Shown: positions 13,448 through 25,726, counted from the first letter of the stretch. The stretch is DNA of 25,832 nucleotides from Aestuariicoccus sp032586235 (GCF_032586235.1 NZ_JAWHTD010000049.1:1-25832); one strand, 5' to 3'. Notes: generated by a model not told the origin, from the sequence alone. Made by a program: numbers and translations.

Positions 13448-14599
13448 TTATTCCCAGATGAAATCGCATCCCCAACTGCGGAAGAGCCCGCGCACCTTGG
13501 GGGTCATGAAACCCTTGCCAGAGGCGTATTGCGGCAGGGTGAAGGACGAACCGGCGTTCACCTCGACCACGACGGGGCCGTCGTCGGTGATGGCCATGTC
13601 GGTGGACTGGTAGCGCAGCGGCGTGTGCAATTGCGTGACCCGCGCGTTGACGCGCAGCAGTTCGTCCCAATGCGGCAGGCGCTGGCCGATCAGAGACGCG
13701 CCGGTCTCGGGATGGGCCTCGTGATGCTTCAGATCCGGCCCGTCGGTGCCGACGATGGTCAGGATCTCGCCCGTTTCGGGGTCGATGTTGCACAGCAGGT
13801 TGCCGGGCCGCCAGAAATTGTCGGCCATGTTGCGGTCGCTGGGCAGTTTGAGCACGGCGGCGGGCACGTAGAGCCCCTCGTCGGTCAGCATGTTGACCAT
13901 GCGCACGGTGGCCAGCGTTGACGTCTGTTCGCGCAGGAAGGCATGGTTCTGCACCACCTCCTGCAGCAGGAACGCATCCTTGCCGATGAAGTTTTCGAAG
14001 AATTTATGGTAGGTTACGGCGCCATGTTCACGCAAATAGACGAATTCCTCGTCCGCCCCCTCGATCAAGAAGACACCGACGCTCATCAGACCGCGGTTGT
14101 GCTTGCCGAAGAGCGGGAAGGCGTCGAAACCGGTGAGAAAGTCGCGCAGGGCCTCGGGGCCGTGCAGCGCCTCGGTGCCGTGATAGGCGCGGCCCGACGT
14201 GTCGACCACGGCGCGGGTTTTCGGGATCGGCAGGCCGTCGCGTTCCAGCAGGCACTGGCTGATCCACTTGTCCTCGGTGACGGCGAACCACGAGGTGTCG
14301 TTGCAGACCTGGATGCAGGCGTTCTGCAGCATGAAGGTGATGAATTCGTCCCGCTCTTCCTGCGTGTGCCGCGCCGGATCGTAGAGCCCGAACTTGATGT
14401 ATTCCTCGAACTGGATCTTCTGCCGCCCGCGCTTAAGCTTGGTGGCCTCGAGCCCGACGGAAAACGCACCGCGGCCGCTTTGGCGCGCGGCATGGGCGAT
14501 GAGTGCTACGACGTTGGGTTTGTGCTTTTCGGTCCATGTCGCGTGATCGCGCTGGACGATGGACCCCTGGGCCCCCTGGTTCATGGACGCGTCTGTCAT
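13448..14599 (-). CDS. Sugar-transfer-associated ATP-grasp domain protein
   Basis: 383 residues, cytosolic. The C-terminal half shows an ATP-grasp-like layout: MVNMLTDEGLYVPAAVLKLP, then NLLCNIDPETGEI and the metal-binding end VVVEVNAGSSFTLPQY, resembling the E-x-N motif of ATP-grasp enzymes. I place it in the PF14397-like group (ATP-grasp linked to sugar transfer). ATP-grasp enzymes join a carboxylate to an amine or thiol through an acyl phosphate. Two in-frame ATGs lie near the start; the first (14599) has GAGGGA 6-7 bases upstream. The gene stands alone, divergent from purB, with no glycosyltransferase or polysaccharide gene nearby, so its substrate cannot be guessed from context. Confidence 0.78.
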   Translation of the reverse strand: MTDASMNQGAQGSIVQRDHATWTEKHKPNVVALIAHAARQSGRGAFSVGLEATKLKRGRQKIQFEEYIKFGLYDPARHTQEERDEFITFMLQNACIQVCNDTSWFAVTEDKWISQCLLERDGLPIPKTRAVVDTSGRAYHGTEALHGPEALRDFLTGFDAFPLFGKHNRGLMSVGVFLIEGADEEFVYLREHGAVTYHKFFENFIGKDAFLLQEVVQNHAFLREQTSTLATVRMVNMLTDEGLYVPAAVLKLPSDRNMADNFWRPGNLLCNIDPETGEILTIVGTDGPDLKHHEAHPETGASLIGQRLPHWDELLRVNARVTQLHTPLRYQSTDMAITDDGPVVVEVNAGSSFTLPQYASGKGFMTPKVRGLFRSWGCDFIWE

Positions 14600-14784
14600 G
14601 GTTTTTCCCTCGGTTATGACGGCCTCGTTACTGTTTACCTTTTAGAAACAATCGGGCCGAAACATGGCGGGCAATGGGCAGAGTTGGGGAATTTGCACCT
14701 ATTCGTCGCGGTCTCTGCGCCTTGTGAGCCGGGGACTTGCGCAGTAAGACGCGGCCAACCGCAGCTCAGACAGAGGCCCGCACG

Positions 14785-16092
<1,308 letters not shown>

Positions 16093-16156
16093 GCCGGGCC
16101 TTGCCCGATAAACGGGCAGGCGGCGGGCGCTCCCGGCGCGAACATCGTTTCGCGTT

Positions 16157-16184
16157 TTGACGCAATCGGGTTTCGTGCTACCTT
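16157..16184 (+). promoter_or_regulatory. Candidate sigma-70-type promoter of the small secreted protein gene
   Basis: TTGACG (16157-16162), a 16-base spacer, then TACCTT (16179-16184) lie upstream of the 16211 start. The -35 matches consensus in five of six positions; the -10 is weak, with three of six. If real, the small gene is transcribed independently of purB. Confidence 0.4.
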
Positions 16185-16210
16185 CGCAAAATGCAATCGG
16201 AGGACGCGCA

Positions 16211-16369
16211 ATGACGATCAAGACCCTTGTGACCGCCGCCGCCCTTGTCGTGGCACCGACCTTCGCCGCCTTTGCCTCGTGCTCGGGGCATTCGCAGCAG
16301 GCCATGACCTGTGCCGACGGCACGATCTATGACGCCGCCAGCAACAGCTGCAAGGTGGTCAGCGGCTGA
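16211..16369 (+). CDS. Small secreted Cys-containing protein
   Basis: 52 residues. It has a signal peptide (about 1-22, ending AAFAS) and a mature part of roughly 30 residues with three Cys (CSGHSQ, MTCADG, NSCKVV). The stretch CADGTIYDAASNSC resembles the half-motif of small chitin-binding or other disulfide-stabilised extracellular peptides, but is too short to assign. GGAGG at an ideal distance, a candidate promoter upstream and a strong terminator downstream make this a real, separately transcribed gene. An odd number of Cys implies either one free thiol or intermolecular disulfides. The function is unknown; it should be exported to the periplasm. Confidence 0.85.
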   Translation: MTIKTLVTAAALVVAPTFAAFASCSGHSQQAMTCADGTIYDAASNSCKVVSG

Positions 16370-16399
16370 CACCGGATAAAAGACGACCCTCATGTTCCT

Positions 16400-16426
16400 G
16401 GCGGCCCTCGGGCCGCCTTTTCTTTT
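16400..16426 (+). terminator. Rho-independent terminator after the small secreted gene
   Basis: A 7-8 bp G/C stem (GGCGGCC / GGCCGCC) with a tight loop, followed by TTTTCTTTT. It shows that the in-frame open stretch upstream of the fliG start is not coding. Confidence 0.92.
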
Positions 16427-16517
16427 CGCATGGAGGCCGCGGTTTCCCGTCACGCGCTCAGGCTTTGTTAACCGCGCGGCGTTAGCCAATGATGGCACAG
16501 CGACGGAGCCTTCGCCA

Positions 16518-17579
16518 ATGACGTTCAACAGCCCCGTGGCCGCCCTGCCCTCGCCCGGCGCTGGCGGTCATGGCCCCCTCAGCCGCCGCGCCAAGGCCGC
16601 GATCGTGGTGCAGTTCCTGCTGAACGAAGGCGCGGATGTCCCGCTTGCCGCGCTGCCCGAGGATCTGCAGGCGCATCTGACCCAGCAGCTGGGCACCATG
16701 CGTTATGTCGACCGCACCACGCTCGAGGAGGTGGTGCGCGAATTCGCCGACGAGCTGGAATCGGTCGGCATGGCGCTTCCCGGCGACATGGCCGGCGCGC
16801 TCGACGCGCTCGAGGGCAAGATCAGCCCCCGCACAGCCATGCGCCTGCGCAAGGAGGCCGGGGTGCGCCAGTCCGGCGACCCGTGGGAGCGGATCAACAC
16901 GCTCGACGTGGACCGGCTGTTGCAGCTGGTGCAATCCGAAAGCACCGAAATCGCCGCCGTTCTGCTGTCGAAGATCCAGGTGGACAAGGCCGCGGCGGTG
17001 CTGGGCCGCCTGCCCGGCGACCGCGCCCAGCGCATCACCTATGCGGTCTCGATGACCTCTGGGGTGACACCCGACGCGGTGGACCGCATCGGGCTCAGCC
17101 TGGCCAGCCAGCTCGACGCCGAACGCGACCGGGCCTTTTCGGTCAAGCCGGATCAGCGGGTGGGCGCGATCCTGAACTATTCCCTCGCCTCGGTACGCGA
17201 CGATGTGCTGGACGGGCTGCAAGAGACCGATCACGATTTTGCCGAGGCGGTCCGCCGCGCCATCTTTACCTTCGCCAACATCCCGCACCGGCTGAAACCC
17301 CTCGACGTGCCCAAGATCACCCGCGACGTGGATGCCGATGTGCTCGCCACCGCGATCGCCGCCGCCGAGGGCGACGAGGACCGCGCCAGCGTCGCCTTCA
17401 TCCTCGACAATATGTCCAAACGTCTGGCCGCCACCCTGCGCGAAGAGGCGACGGACCTTGGCAAGGTCAGGCGCAAGCAGGGCGAGGCCGCGATGAACGA
17501 GATCGTCTCGGCGATCCGCAACCTGGTCGATATGGGCGAGATCGAGCTGGTCCGCCCCGAGGAGGACGAGGATGAATAA
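16518..17579 (+). CDS. fliG: Divergent, isolated FliG-like flagellar motor switch protein
   Basis: 353 residues from the ATG at 16518 (GGAG upstream; earlier in-frame starts overlap a terminator). The domain order is that of FliG: N-domain about 20-110, middle about 125-215, C-domain about 235-345. The C-domain ending (ILDNMSKRLAATLREEA, then IRNLVDMGEIEL) matches FliG. FliG links FliF to FliM and transmits stator torque. The middle-domain EHPQ motif is replaced by SESTE (140-144). In the torque helix the DDRSIQR-type charged pattern of E. coli is replaced by an insertion (IPHRLKPLDVPKI). No other flagellar gene is in the window. It could be the organism's working FliG in a lineage-specific form or a repurposed homolog. 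The gene end is 94 bases before the acyltransferase start. Confidence 0.85.
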   Translation: MTFNSPVAALPSPGAGGHGPLSRRAKAAIVVQFLLNEGADVPLAALPEDLQAHLTQQLGTMRYVDRTTLEEVVREFADELESVGMALPGDMAGALDALEGKISPRTAMRLRKEAGVRQSGDPWERINTLDVDRLLQLVQSESTEIAAVLLSKIQVDKAAAVLGRLPGDRAQRITYAVSMTSGVTPDAVDRIGLSLASQLDAERDRAFSVKPDQRVGAILNYSLASVRDDVLDGLQETDHDFAEAVRRAIFTFANIPHRLKPLDVPKITRDVDADVLATAIAAAEGDEDRASVAFILDNMSKRLAATLREEATDLGKVRRKQGEAAMNEIVSAIRNLVDMGEIELVRPEEDEDE

Positions 17580-17613
17580 ACCCGCACGCTGACGGCCGCG
17601 CGCCGGGGCGCGC

Positions 17614-17641
17614 TTGTCGGTCTGCCCGCGCCGGTTTATGT
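17614..17641 (+). promoter_or_regulatory. Candidate promoter of the acyltransferase gene
   Basis: TTGTCG (17614-17619), a 16-base spacer and TTATGT (17636-17641). It would place the transcript start near 17648, downstream of the first in-frame ATG (17638) and upstream of a TTG start with a good ribosome binding site. Confidence 0.3.
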
Positions 17642-17673
17642 CAGGGCGGTCTTCAACCCGCCGAGGTGCCTCT

Positions 17674-18609
17674 TTGGCCCGCACACCGCCCGAAACCGCC
17701 GCCCCGAAAGGCACCCTGCGCAACTGGCTGACCGACCGGACCCTGCGCGGCCTGATCGGGCTGGCGCTGCTGTTGCCATACCGCGTGCGGGTGCCGCTGA
17801 TGGGCTGGCTGGCCGCGCATGTGGCCGGGCCATTGGCGGGGTGGCCCAAACGCATCCGGGAAAACCTGGCGCTGGTGTTGCCCGACCTGCCCCGCGCCGA
17901 GGTCGACAGGCTCTGCCGCGCGGTGCCCGACAATTTCGGCCGCACGTTGATCGAGATCTATTCCGGCGCCGATTTCGTCGTGCGCGCCCGCAACGCGACC
18001 TTCACCGGCCCCGGGCTCGAGGCGCTGGAGCGCGCCCGTCAAGAGGGCCGCCCGGTGATCCTCAACACCGGGCATTTCGGCAATTACGACGCCGCGCGCG
18101 CGGCGCTGATCGCGCGGGGGCACAACATGGGCGCGCTCTACCGCGCCATGTCGAACCCCTATTTCAACGATCATTACGTCAAGGCGATCTCGGCCATCGG
18201 TACGCCGATGTTCGAACAGGGCAAGCGCGGCATGATCGAGATGGTGCGCCACGTCAAATCCGGCGGCGTGCTGGGCATCCTGACCGATCTGCACGCGCCG
18301 GGACGGCCCAGGCTCAGCTATTTCGGCAAGCCGGTCAGCACCTCGACCGTCACCGCCGAGCTGGCGCTGAAATTCAACGCCGAGCTGATCCCGGTCTATG
18401 CGGTGCGCAAGGACAACGGACTGGATTTCGAGATCGTCGTGCAGGCGCCGATCCCGCATTCCGACCCCGAGACCATGGCCCAGGCAGTCAACGACGGGCT
18501 CGAGGCGCTGGTGCGCGAGCATATGGATCAGTGGTTCTGGATTCACCGCCGCTGGAAGGCGGCGCAGAAACTCGCCCGTCAGGCGGCGCGGCAGGCCAGG
18601 AACGGCTGA
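17674..18609 (+). CDS. LpxL/HtrB-type lysophospholipid/lipid A acyltransferase
   Basis: 311 residues if it starts at the TTG at 17674, chosen because GAGGTG lies 5 bases upstream; the ATG at 17638 has no visible ribosome binding site but remains an alternative (323 residues). There is an N-terminal hydrophobic anchor (about 20-50). The acyltransferase motif HFGNYD (H134-x4-D139) is the HX4D catalytic pair. LTDLHAPGRPRLSYFGKP matches the second conserved block of the lipid A late acyltransferase family, and WFWIHRRWK near the C-terminus matches the third. These enzymes add secondary acyl chains to lipid A at the inner face of the inner membrane; some relatives acylate other lipids. It follows fliG in the same direction and ends 2 bases from the convergent DUF1223 gene. 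Confidence 0.88.
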   Translation: MARTPPETAAPKGTLRNWLTDRTLRGLIGLALLLPYRVRVPLMGWLAAHVAGPLAGWPKRIRENLALVLPDLPRAEVDRLCRAVPDNFGRTLIEIYSGADFVVRARNATFTGPGLEALERARQEGRPVILNTGHFGNYDAARAALIARGHNMGALYRAMSNPYFNDHYVKAISAIGTPMFEQGKRGMIEMVRHVKSGGVLGILTDLHAPGRPRLSYFGKPVSTSTVTAELALKFNAELIPVYAVRKDNGLDFEIVVQAPIPHSDPETMAQAVNDGLEALVREHMDQWFWIHRRWKAAQKLARQAARQARNG

Positions 18610-18611
18610 CC

Positions 18612-19307
18612 TCAGCGCAGACGCGCCGCCGCCAGAATCGGCCCGTAACGGCGCTCTTGCACCAACACGACGACAGGCTCGTCGCCCTTGAGCGCCATCG
18701 CACCGCGATAACGCCCGGCGCCGTTCCATTCGCCCAGCACGGTCCAGTCGGACACGATATGCGAATAGGTCAGCGTCTTGCCGGCGTTCTCGCCACGCTT
18801 GATCGCGACCTTCTGCAAGGGCAGATAGCGGATGACATGGATATCGGCGGACCCGATGCGCGCCTCGGCCACCGCCTCGACCCGCAAAGTGTCGCCATCG
18901 CGGCGGATGGTCAGCGTAACGGGCGAAGGCCGGGCGGCGTGCTTGCGGATCAGGTCGGTCACGTCCATCGCGCGGTTGCCCACCACATCGTGCTGACCGT
19001 TGATCACCATCTGCGGCGTATAGACCGAGCGGCGCTGCGCCGCCTTGGCATACCCTTTCTGACGCGCGGTGAATTCGGGCCGGGCAAAGACGTCCTTCCA
19101 GCCGATGTAATCCCAATAGTCGATGTGCAGCGCCAGCGGGATGATGTCGTCGCGCCCCGCCATCTCGGCCAGCAGCCGGTCGGCCGACGGGCAGGACGAG
19201 CATCCCTGCGACGTGAAAAGCTCGACCACCACGGGCGAGGGATCGGCCTGCGCGGCCCCCGCGAGCGCGATCCATGTCCCCGTGATCAGGCTGATAAGTC
19301 GCCGCAT
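18612..19307 (-). CDS. DUF1223 thioredoxin-like secreted protein
   Basis: 231 residues from the ATG at 19307, preceded by AGGA at 8 bases; the frame is open further upstream but without a good start. Signal peptide about 1-21 (AGAAQA). The mature protein opens with VVVELFTSQGCSSCPSAD, giving a thioredoxin-like CxxC pair at Cys36 and Cys39. Next come HIDYWDYIGWKDVF and YTPQMVINGQHDVVG, hallmarks of DUF1223. The fold suggests a periplasmic redox role, but no substrate is established for the family. It is divergent from acnA across a 225-base region and converges on the acyltransferase gene. Confidence 0.9.
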   Translation of the reverse strand: MRRLISLITGTWIALAGAAQADPSPVVVELFTSQGCSSCPSADRLLAEMAGRDDIIPLALHIDYWDYIGWKDVFARPEFTARQKGYAKAAQRRSVYTPQMVINGQHDVVGNRAMDVTDLIRKHAARPSPVTLTIRRDGDTLRVEAVAEARIGSADIHVIRYLPLQKVAIKRGENAGKTLTYSHIVSDWTVLGEWNGAGRYRGAMALKGDEPVVVLVQERRYGPILAAARLR

Positions 19308-19423
19308 GCGATCCTGTCCCTTGCGATATACCCCGACAGACCTATCCAACCGCGAATGAAATAACCAATCAAGGTTTTGCGAGAGCTGCGTGTAAAGCTC
19401 TGACCGAAGACGCGACCGGTTTA

Positions 19424-19443
19424 TTGTGTACCATTGCATACAA
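19424..19443. promoter_or_regulatory. Imperfect dyad upstream of acnA
   Basis: TTGTGTA-N6-TGCATACAA-like symmetry (TTGTGTACCATTGCATACAA) in an A/T-richer patch about 90 bases before the acnA start. Its outer TTGT...ACAA half-sites resemble GntR- or LacI-type operators. It could instead include a -10 region. The regulator is not identifiable from sequence. Confidence 0.35.
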
Positions 19444-19532
19444 AATCGCCGCACCCCCCTTGATCGGCGGCTGGTGTTGGGGCAGATAGCAGTTAAAGCC
19501 TGCCCCATTCATTCTTTGCAACGGAGGCCATG

Positions 19533-22277
<2,745 letters not shown>

Positions 22278-22326
22278 GCAGCGGCGACGCTACGCGGAAG
22301 ACGCGCCTCAGGCGCGGTTTCCAGAC

Positions 22327-22356
22327 ACGGCCAGCCTCGAAAGAGGCTGGCCGTTT
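22327..22356 (+). terminator. Stem-loop terminator after acnA
   Basis: A perfect 12-bp stem (ACGGCCAGCCTC / GAGGCTGGCCGT) with a GAAA tetraloop and a short TTT tail, 50 bases past the stop codon. A smaller hairpin (CGCGCC / GGCGCG) lies just before it. Confidence 0.85.
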
Positions 22357-22495
22357 GCGTTCCGCCCACCGGCCCGACCAGGAAATCTGCCAAAAGGAGA
22401 TTTACGAAATTTTCACTCACCATTTGCGAGAATCACGCAACCTTCTTACGTTGATCGGATTGGCCCGTCGGGCACCCCCAAATATGAGAATAAAA

Positions 22496-22786
22496 ATGTC
22501 CAAGATCATCGTTTTCGATAAGCAGAACTACGAAGGCTCCGACACCATGGTGGCAGAGGACAATGTCGAATCGCTCAAAGGCACCGGCCTGAACAACGAC
22601 ATTTCCTCGATCATCGTGATCTCTGGCACCTGGGTTCTTTACGAACATGTCAACTATAGCGGCAAATCCTGGACGGTTTCGGATTCCGGCGGCCCGGCGC
22701 AGGATGGCTGCTATCCCACCTTCACCGACTGGACCGGTTCGGGCGACAACAACGAAATCGGTTCGTTCAAGGTGCAGGGCACCTAA
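22496..22786 (+). CDS. Single-domain beta/gamma-crystallin, probably calcium-binding
   Basis: 96 residues, one crystallin domain made of two Greek-key motifs (about 2-42 and 44-94), with the aromatic/Gly hallmarks VFDKQNYEGSD and LYEHVNYSGKSW. The microbial Ca2+ signature (N/D-N/D-x-x-S/T-S) is seen perfectly once, NNDISS at 33-38. A second copy at 85-90, NNEIGS, has Gly in place of the usual Ser/Thr. No signal peptide is visible, so it is probably cytoplasmic. The start is either 22496 or the in-frame ATG at 22484; neither has a strong Shine-Dalgarno. The 100 bases upstream are A/T-richer than the surroundings, consistent with a promoter or recent acquisition. Physiological role unknown. Confidence 0.85.
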   Translation: MSKIIVFDKQNYEGSDTMVAEDNVESLKGTGLNNDISSIIVISGTWVLYEHVNYSGKSWTVSDSGGPAQDGCYPTFTDWTGSGDNNEIGSFKVQGT

Positions 22787-22819
22787 GGCCTGGACGCCCG
22801 GCGCGGAAAAGCGCTAGGG

Positions 22820-22846
22820 ACGGCCTCGTGCGGAACGAGGCCGTTC
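22820..22846. terminator. Bidirectional stem-loop between the crystallin gene and ccmG
   Basis: A perfect 10-bp stem (ACGGCCTCGT / ACGAGGCCGT) with a five-base loop between two converging genes. It ends 9 bases from the ccmG stop codon. T tails are short on both sides. Confidence 0.75.
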
Positions 22847-22852
22847 ACCGCC

Positions 22853-23389
22853 TCAGTTCAACGCCGCCTCCAGCGCCGGAACGAAGCGCTGTTCGTAATC
22901 CGACCCCACCAAGGGTCCCGCGAAACGGAAAAGCACCGTCCCCTCGCCATCCACGATAAAGGTCTCGGGCGGTGCGGTGACGCCCCATTCGATCGCCGTG
23001 CGCCCCTGCGGATCGAACGGCACCGCCAGGAACGGGTTGCCGTCCTCTTCGAGGTATTTCAGCGCCGTGCCCTGCTTGTCCTTGAAATTCACCCCGACGA
23101 TGCGCATCCCCTCGCCCGCCATCTCCAGCAGCTTGGGATGTTCGGCGCGGCAGGGCGGACACCAGCTGGCCCAGAAATTGACCAGCGTCACCTCGCCAGA
23201 GCGCAACATCTCGGGCGTGACCGGCTCGTAACCGGGCAGTGCCTGATCGGTGATCGGCGGCGCGGGCTGGCCCACCCGGGTCGATGGCAGCCCCTGCGGA
23301 TCGTCGCGGAACATGCCGACATAGGCCATGATCGCGAACCCGGCAAAGATCACCGGCGGCAGGAACATCAACGGCGAGATCTTAGCCAT
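22853..23389 (-). CDS. ccmG: Cytochrome c maturation thioredoxin CcmG/DsbE (HelX)
   Basis: 178 residues. One N-terminal membrane anchor (about 5-26) is followed by a periplasmic thioredoxin domain with WCPPC (Cys77, Cys80) and the cis-Pro loop GVTAPPETFIVD, including the conserved GVxGxPETFxxD-like pattern of this family (here TAPPET). It reduces apocytochrome c haem-binding cysteines for ligation. Last gene of the ccmABCDG run; its start overlaps the ccmD end by 8 bases, indicating translational coupling. The arrangement equals helABCDX of Rhodobacter capsulatus. Confidence 0.96.
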   Translation of the reverse strand: MAKISPLMFLPPVIFAGFAIMAYVGMFRDDPQGLPSTRVGQPAPPITDQALPGYEPVTPEMLRSGEVTLVNFWASWCPPCRAEHPKLLEMAGEGMRIVGVNFKDKQGTALKYLEEDGNPFLAVPFDPQGRTAIEWGVTAPPETFIVDGEGTVLFRFAGPLVGSDYEQRFVPALEAALN

Positions 23390-23540
23390 GCTTCTTGATC
23401 CGTTCCTCGATACGGGCCAGCTCGGCGCGGACGCGGCGCGCGCGCCAGACGCTCACCGCCACCAGCAGCACGATCAGCGCAATGGACACCGCATACGACC
23501 CCAGCACCGCATCCGCGTATTTCCCCAGATCGGGCATCAT
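23382..23540 (-). CDS. ccmD: Haem exporter subunit CcmD
   Basis: 52 residues (MMPDLGKYADAVLGSYAVSI...), a single transmembrane helix (about 14-34), then a basic, charged cytoplasmic tail ending IEERIKKHG, typical of CcmD. It stabilises CcmE in the CcmABC complex and promotes release of holo-CcmE. The start ATG overlaps the ccmC stop in an ATGA arrangement. A second ATG follows immediately (23537). Confidence 0.92.
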   Translation of the reverse strand: MMPDLGKYADAVLGSYAVSIALIVLLVAVSVWRARRVRAELARIEERIKKHG

Positions 23541-24265
23541 GCCATCCGCTCCCGCGCCAACAGGGCGCGCGCGCGGCGGGCCCGGATTTCGGTTTGCGTA
23601 CGCAGGAACACCAGTGCCAGGAAAAGCAGCACAAAGCCCGCGATGCTGACCAGCAGCGGGTGGTAAAAGACGTCCGCCACGTTCTCTTCCTTGTCCAGGC
23701 TCAGCGACGCGCCCTGATGCAGCCCCTGGTTCCAGAAGTTCACCGCATAGCGGCTCAGCAGCGCAAAGACCGACCCCACAAGGCACAGGATCGAGGTCAG
23801 ATCCGCCGCCGTGTCGTCATTCTCGATCGCCGACCAGAGCGCGATATAGCCCAGGTAGAACAGGAACAGGATCAGGAACGACGTGAGCCGCGGGTCCCAG
23901 GCCCACCAGGTGCCCCACATCGGCTGACCCCAGAGCGCACCGGTGGCCAGCGCGATCACCGTCATCACCGCGCCCACCGGGGCTGCGGCGCGCGCCGCCA
24001 GCGCGCTGACATGGTGCCGACGCACGATCCAGATCAGCGAGGCGACCAGCATCATCAGCCAGGCGTTGATCGCCATCAGCGCCGAGGGCACATGCAGATA
24101 GATGATCTTGACGGTCGATCCCTGCCGGTAATCGTCGGGCGTGAAAAAGAACCCCCAGACCAGACCGACCACGAGACACACGACCGAAAGCCCGGCCAGC
24201 CACGGCAGCAGGCGGTCGGTGGTGCGGATGAACTTGACCGGGTTGGCGTATTCCCAAAGCGACAT
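23537..24265 (-). CDS. ccmC: Haem handling protein CcmC
   Basis: 242 residues, six transmembrane helices. The periplasmic Trp-rich WWD motif is visible as WGTWWAWDPRLTS, and the two haem-ligand His are in HVPSALMAINAW and in LHQGASL. CcmC loads haem onto the chaperone CcmE. The start ATG at 24265 has AGGA about 11 bases upstream. A 64-base gap separates it from ccmB, the only sizeable gap in the operon; its 3' end overlaps ccmD by 4 bases. Confidence 0.97.
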   Translation of the reverse strand: MSLWEYANPVKFIRTTDRLLPWLAGLSVVCLVVGLVWGFFFTPDDYRQGSTVKIIYLHVPSALMAINAWLMMLVASLIWIVRRHHVSALAARAAAPVGAVMTVIALATGALWGQPMWGTWWAWDPRLTSFLILFLFYLGYIALWSAIENDDTAADLTSILCLVGSVFALLSRYAVNFWNQGLHQGASLSLDKEENVADVFYHPLLVSIAGFVLLFLALVFLRTQTEIRARRARALLARERMA

Positions 24266-24329
24266 GGTGGTGATCTATCCTGCGTTTCGGCCCTTTACAC
24301 TTCAATTTCGCGACAGCTGCAATGCCACC

Positions 24330-24982
24330 CTATCGCAGATTGATCCGCAGCACCGCCGCACTTGCAAAGGGCAAGAGCGCCAGCGCGCCAAAGCTGATCC
24401 CCGCCAGCATCAACAGCGGCGTCTGCACGCTCAGCCCCTCGGCCCCGCGCCGCGCCACCTCGGCCCCGAAGATCAGCGTCGGCACGTAAAGCGGCAGCAC
24501 CAGCAGCGACAGCAAGAGCCCGCCGCGTTTCAGCCCCACGGTCAGCGCCGCGCCAAATGTGCCGATCACCGACAGCGCTGGCGTGCCGATGAAAAGCGAC
24601 AGCAGCAGCCAGCCATAGCCCTCGGCCGGCAGGCTCAGCAGCACCCCCAGCACCGGCGCGGCCAGCACCAGCGGCAGCCCCGTGGTGATCCAGTGCGCGC
24701 AGGCCTTGATGGTGACGATGCCCTCCATCGGCAGCGGCGCTGTGGCCAGCAGGTCCAGCGATCCGTCCTCCCAGTCGAGCGCGAGTATCCGGTCGAGCGA
24801 CAAAAGGCAGGCCAAAAGCGCCCCGATCCACAGGATCCCCGGCGCGATCCGCGCCAGCAGACCGGTCTCCGGCCCGACCCCGAAGGGCACCAGCACCGTG
24901 ACGATCAGAAAGAACGCAAGGCCCAGGCCAAAGCCGCCCCCGGCCCGCACCGCCAGCCGCAGATCCCTCAGCAACAGCGCGA

Positions 24983-24986
<4 letters not shown>
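24330..24986 (-). CDS. ccmB: Haem exporter permease subunit CcmB
   Basis: 218 residues with about six hydrophobic helices. The conserved segment LDRILALDWEDGSLDLL (about 64-80), with the Asp/Glu-rich loop, is typical of CcmB. It is the membrane partner of the CcmA ATPase in the ABC complex that releases haem-loaded CcmE. Its start overlaps the ccmA stop by 4 bases (ATGA), indicating coupling. Confidence 0.96.
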
Positions 24987-25597
<611 letters not shown>

Positions 25598-25690
25598 GGC
25601 AAAAGGCTTAGCGCAGCCAACCCGGGGACAAAAGCGCCAAAGGGACACACCGCCATCCCGCGCCGTCTCCCCCATCTTCATTGATCCAAA

Positions 25691-25726
25691 AATATCCTGG
25701 GGGGTCCGGGGGGCAACGCCCCCCGG
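25691..25726. repeat. G-rich motif with 9-bp hairpin, resembles a dispersed Rhodobacteraceae intergenic motif
   Basis: An AATATCCTGG segment is followed by a perfect stem CCGGGGGGC / GCCCCCCGG (25706-25714 and 25718-25726) with an AAC loop. I recall similar AAAATA...GGGGG...CCCCC stretches scattered in intergenic spacers of Rhodobacteraceae genomes; that is recollection, not a search result. Only this copy is in the window. Confidence 0.4.

Noticed and set aside
16461..16490. Possible CtrA site upstream of fliG (TTAACC...GTTAGCC)
   Set aside because: The spacing between the half-sites is not N7 and the second half is TTAG; too far from consensus.
16392..16517. N-terminal extension of fliG
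   Set aside because: The in-frame upstream codons are the terminator stem and T-run of the preceding gene; FliG similarity begins after 16518.
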